A DNA stretch of 64,000 nucleotides, from assembly GCA_964651785.1 (NCBI GenBank), contig CAZYWJ010000001.1, positions 122,211 through 186,210 of the forward strand, read 5' to 3'. Positions 60,107 through 64,000 of the stretch are shown in pieces. The position numbers were made by a program, and so were the translations under genes. A model generated the notes under the pieces. The model had not been told where the DNA came from and ran no database searches. It was given only the letters and a program-made list of their open reading frames with translations. Positions within the stretch are counted from its first letter, which is position 1, and each line of letters starts with the position of its first letter. This stretch comes from JAKVAV01 sp964651785. GTDB lineage: Bacteria > Bacteroidota > Bacteroidia > Flavobacteriales_D > Cryomorphaceae.

Positions 60107-60868
60107 TCAATGCTTGCGTTGGCTGAAGAGCCAGTCTATCATCATAGAATCGCTATACGCAGCCAGCCAAGAAAAATGTCCCGTTTCAGGCAGCAGGGTG
60201 TATCCCGGATGTGCGCCTTCGTTCATCAGCGCTTCTACCATTTTCAAGGAATTTTGAGGGGGTACCACATCGTCCAGCGCTCCTTGGAAAATCCATATCG
60301 GGATGTGAGTTATGTCTTTTGCTTTTTTTACGTCGCCGCCACCGCATACGGGAACGGCCGCCGCAAATAAATCGGGATATCGCATTATAGCATCGTAGGT
60401 GCCGAAACCACCCATCGATAATCCGGTGATGTAAATACGATTCGTATCAATCGGCAGCTCTGCGATCTTTTGATCGATAAGCTCACGGAGCATTTTCATC
60501 GGCTTACGAGGTTCATTCTTATAGTTAAGATTTTCTCCTGAAAAACTGTCCCAATCCTGATCTACCCGGAGTTGTGGCGCAATAACGATGGGCCTGTAAG
60601 TTTTCATCACTTCAGCCGTGGCGAAATTCATTACACCCCACTTGAGCTGCGACTCGTTGTCATCACCCCATTCGCCCATTCCGTGCAAGAAGATAAGCAA
60701 AGGGTATTTGGAAACGGGATCGTAGTCGGATAGCAACTGACGGTATTGCAAGGTGTCGCCCGCACCATTTACGTAGTGTTCATAACTGAATAGGGATACC
60801 TGCGCGACTAATCCTTTTGCTGTAAGCGTAAATAGATAAACAGAGAGTAAAATCTTGATTTTTGTCAT
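60107..60868 (-). CDS. Secreted alpha/beta hydrolase (esterase/dienelactone-hydrolase-like)
   Basis: 253 residues, signal peptide ending KGLVAQ. Conserved LLIFLHGMGEWGDDNESQL, nucleophile elbow GLSMGGFGTYDA, catalytic Asp in GALDDVVPP and His in ETGHFSWLAAY. This is the layout of secreted carboxylesterase/phospholipase or peptidase S9-like proteins that act on esters of polysaccharides. Substrate unknown. Confidence 0.84.
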   Translation of the reverse strand: MTKIKILLSVYLFTLTAKGLVAQVSLFSYEHYVNGAGDTLQYRQLLSDYDPVSKYPLLIFLHGMGEWGDDNESQLKWGVMNFATAEVMKTYRPIVIAPQLRVDQDWDSFSGENLNYKNEPRKPMKMLRELIDQKIAELPIDTNRIYITGLSMGGFGTYDAIMRYPDLFAAAVPVCGGGDVKKAKDITHIPIWIFQGALDDVVPPQNSLKMVEALMNEGAHPGYTLLPETGHFSWLAAYSDSMMIDWLFSQRKH

Positions 60869-60989
60869 CGGTTTTCAGGTTTTCGTTTTCGATATGAAGG
60901 CCATGTATTTAACCGTTTTTTCCTGACTCGACGAATGTACGGATATAGATAATCGGATTTGCGGTACAGGCGTTTCGGATCGTATCACT

Positions 60990-60997
60990 TAACTTTG
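60990..60997 (+). promoter_or_regulatory. -7 promoter box TAACTTTG of fabF
   Basis: Exact TAnnTTTG match 43 nt before the ATG at 61041; the 5' UTR would be about 35-40 nt. Confidence 0.6.
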
Positions 60998-61040
60998 CCC
61001 GAAAGATTTAAGCAGAGACGATCAACTAAATCAAAAATTA

Positions 61041-62282
61041 ATGAAGCGAGTAGTGGTAACGGGAATGGGAGCGCTAACCCCGATCGGAAATGATTTGGAA
61101 ACATTTTGGAATAACTCCGTGGCGGGAAAAAGCGGCGCGGGCCCCATAACTCAGTTTAATGCCGAACGCTTTAAAACGCAATTTGCCTGTGAGGTTAAAG
61201 ACTTTGCCCCGCAAACCTACCTGGACAGAAACGAAATAAAGCGTGCCGATCGATTTACCCAATTTGCCATGCATGTGAGCTCCGAAGCTTTAAATGACAG
61301 CGGGCTTGACCTTGACTCCATCGATCCGTTTGAGGTGGGTGTAATTTGGGGTTGTGGCCAAGGGGGCATGAATGTGCTTGAAAACGCCGTGCAAAGTTAC
61401 GTGGAAGGTGATCGAAACCCGCGTTTCAGCCCTTTTCTGATTCCGAAGATTCTTACCAATATGGCTTCGGGATTGATCTCCATCAAGTATGGTTTGATGG
61501 GAATAAACTACACCGCCGTCTCTGCTTGTGCTTCGGCGGGCTCGGCAGTGATGGATGCGTTTAACTACATCAGGCTGGGTAAGGCCAAGGTAATGGTGAC
61601 GGGTGGATCTGAATCGGCCATAACCGAAGCATCCGTGGGTGGATTTAACTCCATGAAGGCGATGTCTACCCGAAACGATGATCCGCAAACTGCTTCGCGT
61701 CCTTTTGATACGGAGCGCGACGGCTTTGTAATGGGCGAGGGGGCAGGTGCCTTGATCTTGGAAGAATACGAACACGCCAAGGCGCGAGGCGCTAAAATAT
61801 ATGCCGAAGTGGTGGGAGCAGCTATGACCTCAGACGCCTACCACATTTCATCTCCCCACCCCGAGGGACTCGGAGCTTCACGAGCGATGCGCTCAGCATT
61901 GGCGGAAGCCAACCTTAATTCCGATGAGGTAAACTACCTGAACCTGCACGCGACTTCCACCCCCGTAGGCGATGTAAGCGAAATACACGCCATGGCGTCG
62001 GCATTCGACGGAAATTACGACAACCTGAAAATAAGCGCGACTAAATCATTAACGGGCCACCTGCTGGGAGCAGCGGGAGCCGTGGAAGCCATTCTTTCGA
62101 TAAAAGCCATCGAAAGGAACATCATTCCGCCTACCATCAATACCTCGTCGCTCGATCCGGAGATACCCGCGGAGGTGCCCATTGTATTGGGCGAAGCCAT
62201 AGACCACAAGGTGAATGTAGCCATGAGCAACACTTTCGGCTTTGGCGGTCACAACGCGATATTGATTTTTCAGTCTGTCTAA
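61041..62282 (+). CDS. fabF: Beta-ketoacyl-[acyl-carrier-protein] synthase II
   Basis: 413 residues, usual length. Catalytic triad Cys163 (VSACASAG), His303 (LHATSTPVGD) and His340 (LTGHLLGAAG); the oxyanion gatekeeper region is DYxTAV-like (GINYTAVSACAS). Condenses malonyl-ACP with acyl-ACP during fatty acid elongation. Unlike the usual fabF operons, acpP is not adjacent. It has its own promoter. Confidence 0.94.
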   Translation: MKRVVVTGMGALTPIGNDLETFWNNSVAGKSGAGPITQFNAERFKTQFACEVKDFAPQTYLDRNEIKRADRFTQFAMHVSSEALNDSGLDLDSIDPFEVGVIWGCGQGGMNVLENAVQSYVEGDRNPRFSPFLIPKILTNMASGLISIKYGLMGINYTAVSACASAGSAVMDAFNYIRLGKAKVMVTGGSESAITEASVGGFNSMKAMSTRNDDPQTASRPFDTERDGFVMGEGAGALILEEYEHAKARGAKIYAEVVGAAMTSDAYHISSPHPEGLGASRAMRSALAEANLNSDEVNYLNLHATSTPVGDVSEIHAMASAFDGNYDNLKISATKSLTGHLLGAAGAVEAILSIKAIERNIIPPTINTSSLDPEIPAEVPIVLGEAIDHKVNVAMSNTFGFGGHNAILIFQSV

Positions 62283-62395
62283 ATCTTCAAAAAGTGAATG
62301 GTTAAACTCGCCGTCCGTATGCGAACGCTTTATTAATATTTTCTAAAAGCCTTCCTGCGAAGCCCTGTCGGCGTGCAATTATCTGATCGTTCTCC

Positions 62396-62403
62396 TACAT
62401 TTG
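62396..62403 (+). promoter_or_regulatory. -7 promoter box TACATTTG of the DoxX-like gene
   Basis: Exact TAnnTTTG match 27 nt before the ATG at 62431. Confidence 0.6.
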
Positions 62404-62430
62404 GCCAAATTGAAATGAACGCTTGGCCGA

Positions 62431-63177
62431 ATGAATACTGATCAATCTGAAATCGAGATTTCAAAGTTCGATGCTTTCTACTTGAAGGTAAGAACCAATC
62501 GATGGTACCGCTATTTTTACATCCTTTGCCGATTGGTGCTGGCTTACGCTTTCATAGTTGCGGGCATGGTAAAAATCGTGGGAGAGCGTTTTGCTTCAGG
62601 GTTATCTGTTAAACATCCCATGGGAGCCTATCTGGAGGCGTTGCATCATACAGGGTTTTACTACACATTCATTGGTTACGCCCAAGTACTGGCTGCCGTA
62701 TTGCTGCTCATTCCACGCACGGTCACGCTAGGGGCTCTGCTCTATTTGCCTGTAATCTTTAACATCTGGCTATTGTCGTTTGCCGTGCGTTTTGAAGGTT
62801 CTTTCATCACGTCGCCGCTTATGGTCCTGGCCAATTTGTACATTCTTGCGTGGAATTATGATCGGTTGAGGTATATCTTGCCTTTCGGCAAAAAGGACAA
62901 AAGCGTATTGGTTCAGAAGCCTGAGAAGTACAGCAATAAATTTCCTTTTGCCTTTTTCGGAATGGTGACGATTACGGCAGCTCTCACGGTACTTCTGTTG
63001 CATTTTGGCTTTGAAGCCATGCCGCGCAATAATTTGAAAGATTGCAAATCGCAGTTTGTTAATACAGACATGGAGAGGGCCGGCTATGAGTTTTGCGAAT
63101 GCATCCACACATCGGGCAGCCCGTTAGACGATTGCCTGGAGCAGTTTGAATTAAACCGAGCTGAATCGGGGAGATAG
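62431..63177 (+). CDS. DoxX-family-like membrane protein
   Basis: 248 residues with about five TM helices: YILCRLVLAYAFIVAGMVKI, YTFIGYAQVLAAVLLLI, TLGALLYLPVIFNIWLLSFA, ITSPLMVLANLYILAW and FAFFGMVTITAALTVLLL. The arrangement RLVLAYAFIVAGMVKIVGERF matches DoxX-like proteins. The C-terminal soluble tail contains a Cys cluster (LKDCKSQF, YEFCECIH, LDDCLEQF) that could form disulfides outside the membrane or bind metal. Role unknown, possibly redox. Confidence 0.72.
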   Translation: MNTDQSEIEISKFDAFYLKVRTNRWYRYFYILCRLVLAYAFIVAGMVKIVGERFASGLSVKHPMGAYLEALHHTGFYYTFIGYAQVLAAVLLLIPRTVTLGALLYLPVIFNIWLLSFAVRFEGSFITSPLMVLANLYILAWNYDRLRYILPFGKKDKSVLVQKPEKYSNKFPFAFFGMVTITAALTVLLLHFGFEAMPRNNLKDCKSQFVNTDMERAGYEFCECIHTSGSPLDDCLEQFELNRAESGR

Positions 63178-63220
63178 CTTTGAGCAAATCTTCGCCAAAG
63201 TTTTTCTAATTTTAGAGTAA

Positions 63221-63406
63221 TCGGTCAATCCCGCGATCTACGGAATCGGAATCAGATACATCCCCGGAGGGTGGTTGTTCAATATTAGCGGTTTGAAAGC
63301 GGTGGAGGTGAAGTTTAAAGATACCTCTTCGATGGTGCGCATAGGTACGGATCGACCCGAAAAGATTTGCGAGGTGTTAGATGGTTACCTGCAAAAATCA
63401 AACTAA
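63221..63406 (+). pseudogene. Gene remnant: C-terminal part of a PH-like domain protein
   Basis: A 61-codon stretch starting right after an in-frame TAA (63218-63220), with no usable start codon in the conserved part: NPAIYGIGIRYIPGGWLFNISGLKAVEVKFKDTSSMVRIGTDRPEKICEVL. The IRxxPGGWLFNxSGLKAVEVxF pattern resembles the C-terminal half of bacterial PH-domain proteins. The N-terminal part is absent; upstream lies only 43 bp to the DoxX-like stop. I take it as a truncated, decayed gene. Confidence 0.6.
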
Positions 63407-63469
63407 GTATTGTCCATATCGCTCGGCCGTAATTAGAAACCGTACCTTTCAGTTCCAAACGAAATTAAC

Positions 63470-64000
63470 ATGAAAAGTCACCCTTGGCACGATGTGAGTA
63501 TCGGCAATGCTTATCCCGAAAGAGTCAAAGGCATTATTGAAATTCCGAAAAACTGCCGAGCCAAATACGAGCTGGACAAAGATTCGGGTATGCTCAAGCT
63601 AGACCGACTGCTTTATTCGTCCATAAACTATCCGGCCAACTATGGCTTCATTCCGCAGACTTACTGCGATGACGGCGACCCGCTGGACATCCTGGTCATT
63701 TCGCAAATCGAGATTGTGCCGATGTGTTTGGTAGAGGCTACCGTTTTGGGTGTAATGCGCATGCTCGATGGCGGCGAGATGGATGATAAAATCATAGCCG
63801 TGGCTTCAAACGACATTAGTGTGAACCATATGAAGGAGATGTCAGATATGCCGCCGCATCTGCTCTTGGAGCTACACAGCTTTTTTGAAGACTACAAAAA
63901 GTTGGAAAATAAAACCGTTGTTGTCGAGGAACCGCAGGGCAGGGAGGTAGCCTTGGAAGTGATTCGCCAAAGCGTGACAGATTACAAAAAGAAATTCGGA
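63470..64000 (+). CDS. ppa: Inorganic pyrophosphatase, family I (partial)
   Basis: 177 codons visible, no stop before the window end; the family is about 175-180 residues, so only the last few are missing. Motifs: KGIIEIPKNCRAKYELDKDSG (substrate Lys/Glu), YPANYGFIPQTYCDDGDPLDILVIS with the metal-binding Asp cluster, and DDKIIAVASND. It hydrolyses PPi from biosynthetic reactions. A near-consensus box TACCTTTC (63443-63450) precedes the ATG. Confidence 0.93.
   Translation, partial: MKSHPWHDVSIGNAYPERVKGIIEIPKNCRAKYELDKDSGMLKLDRLLYSSINYPANYGFIPQTYCDDGDPLDILVISQIEIVPMCLVEATVLGVMRMLDGGEMDDKIIAVASNDISVNHMKEMSDMPPHLLLELHSFFEDYKKLENKTVVVEEPQGREVALEVIRQSVTDYKKKFG

Overview
The window comes from a member of the Bacteroidota, most likely a flavobacterial or Cryomorphaceae-like lineage. 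The evidence is the gene order bamD-rpoZ-coaBC-DUF4835-recN-(gap)-fabI, many secreted proteins with C-terminal type IX secretion (T9SS) sorting domains, a Bacteroidota-type omega subunit, a serine-palmitoyltransferase-like enzyme, lipoproteins with acidic residues after the lipobox Cys, and many promoters of the Bacteroidota form TTG-N19-TAnnTTTG. A run of exactly 100 N (9149-9248) marks a scaffold join, so this is a draft or metagenome assembly. I see no rRNA, tRNA, CRISPR, prophage or insertion sequence. The base composition looks uniform and the content looks chromosomal.

Layout. 1-4.2 kb: a metallo-beta-lactamase/rhodanese protein (cut by the window edge), a 2OG-Fe(II) oxygenase, a lipoprotein truncated hemoglobin with a small membrane-anchored partner, and an SPT-like enzyme. 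4.3-9.8 kb: the housekeeping cluster bamD, rpoZ, coaBC, DUF4835, recN, then fabI after the gap. 9.8-14.7 kb: a GluR0-type glutamate-receptor-like K+ channel with a CoA-type Nudix hydrolase, aat, and a sensor kinase/receiver pair. 14.8-21.9 kb: T9SS cargo (thioredoxin-like, kelch, and a peptidylarginine-deiminase-like enzyme with a somatomedin-B domain), phenylalanine hydroxylase and a CAP-domain protein. 21.9-28 kb: DsbA-like protein, TrkA-type K+ channel, a lipid kinase and App1-like phosphatase pair, DUF2911, and a Vsr endonuclease. 27-31.2 kb: an adaptor/MacB-type permease/TolC export operon with no ATPase gene. 31.4-37.4 kb: small membrane proteins, an NlpC/P60 peptidase, a TspO-like protein, YkgJ, two small unknown genes sharing one upstream element, and MscS. 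37.5-60.9 kb: two giant T9SS proteases, a DUF5916 protein, hydrolases, a cold-shock protein, a flavin reductase, a GT-C-like membrane protein, a TPR adenylate cyclase and a fasciclin protein. 61-64 kb: fabF, a DoxX-like protein, a gene remnant and inorganic pyrophosphatase (cut by the window edge).

The most striking observation is upstream of the phenylalanine hydroxylase gene (16.4-16.6 kb, minus strand). A consensus promoter sits four bases before a 17-codon ORF, MIIGNAYRYTYFSFGSK, rich in Tyr and Phe. Its last codons form one arm of a 10-bp antiterminator that is mutually exclusive with a strong intrinsic terminator just before the hydroxylase start codon. This has the architecture of a ribosome-mediated attenuator, and its geometry suggests tyrosine sensing.

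Other points worth a second look: a 33-residue-period RGTALVN repeat conserved only at protein level in a subtilase that has Glu in place of the catalytic His; an operator-like element placed identically upstream of two unrelated small genes; tandem LWENPTY mini-membrane proteins, one below usual gene-calling size; a secreted deiminase with an eight-cysteine somatomedin-B module; a lipoprotein hemoglobin; and a recurrent promoter-to-start spacing of 4-5 nt that implies leaderless mRNAs.
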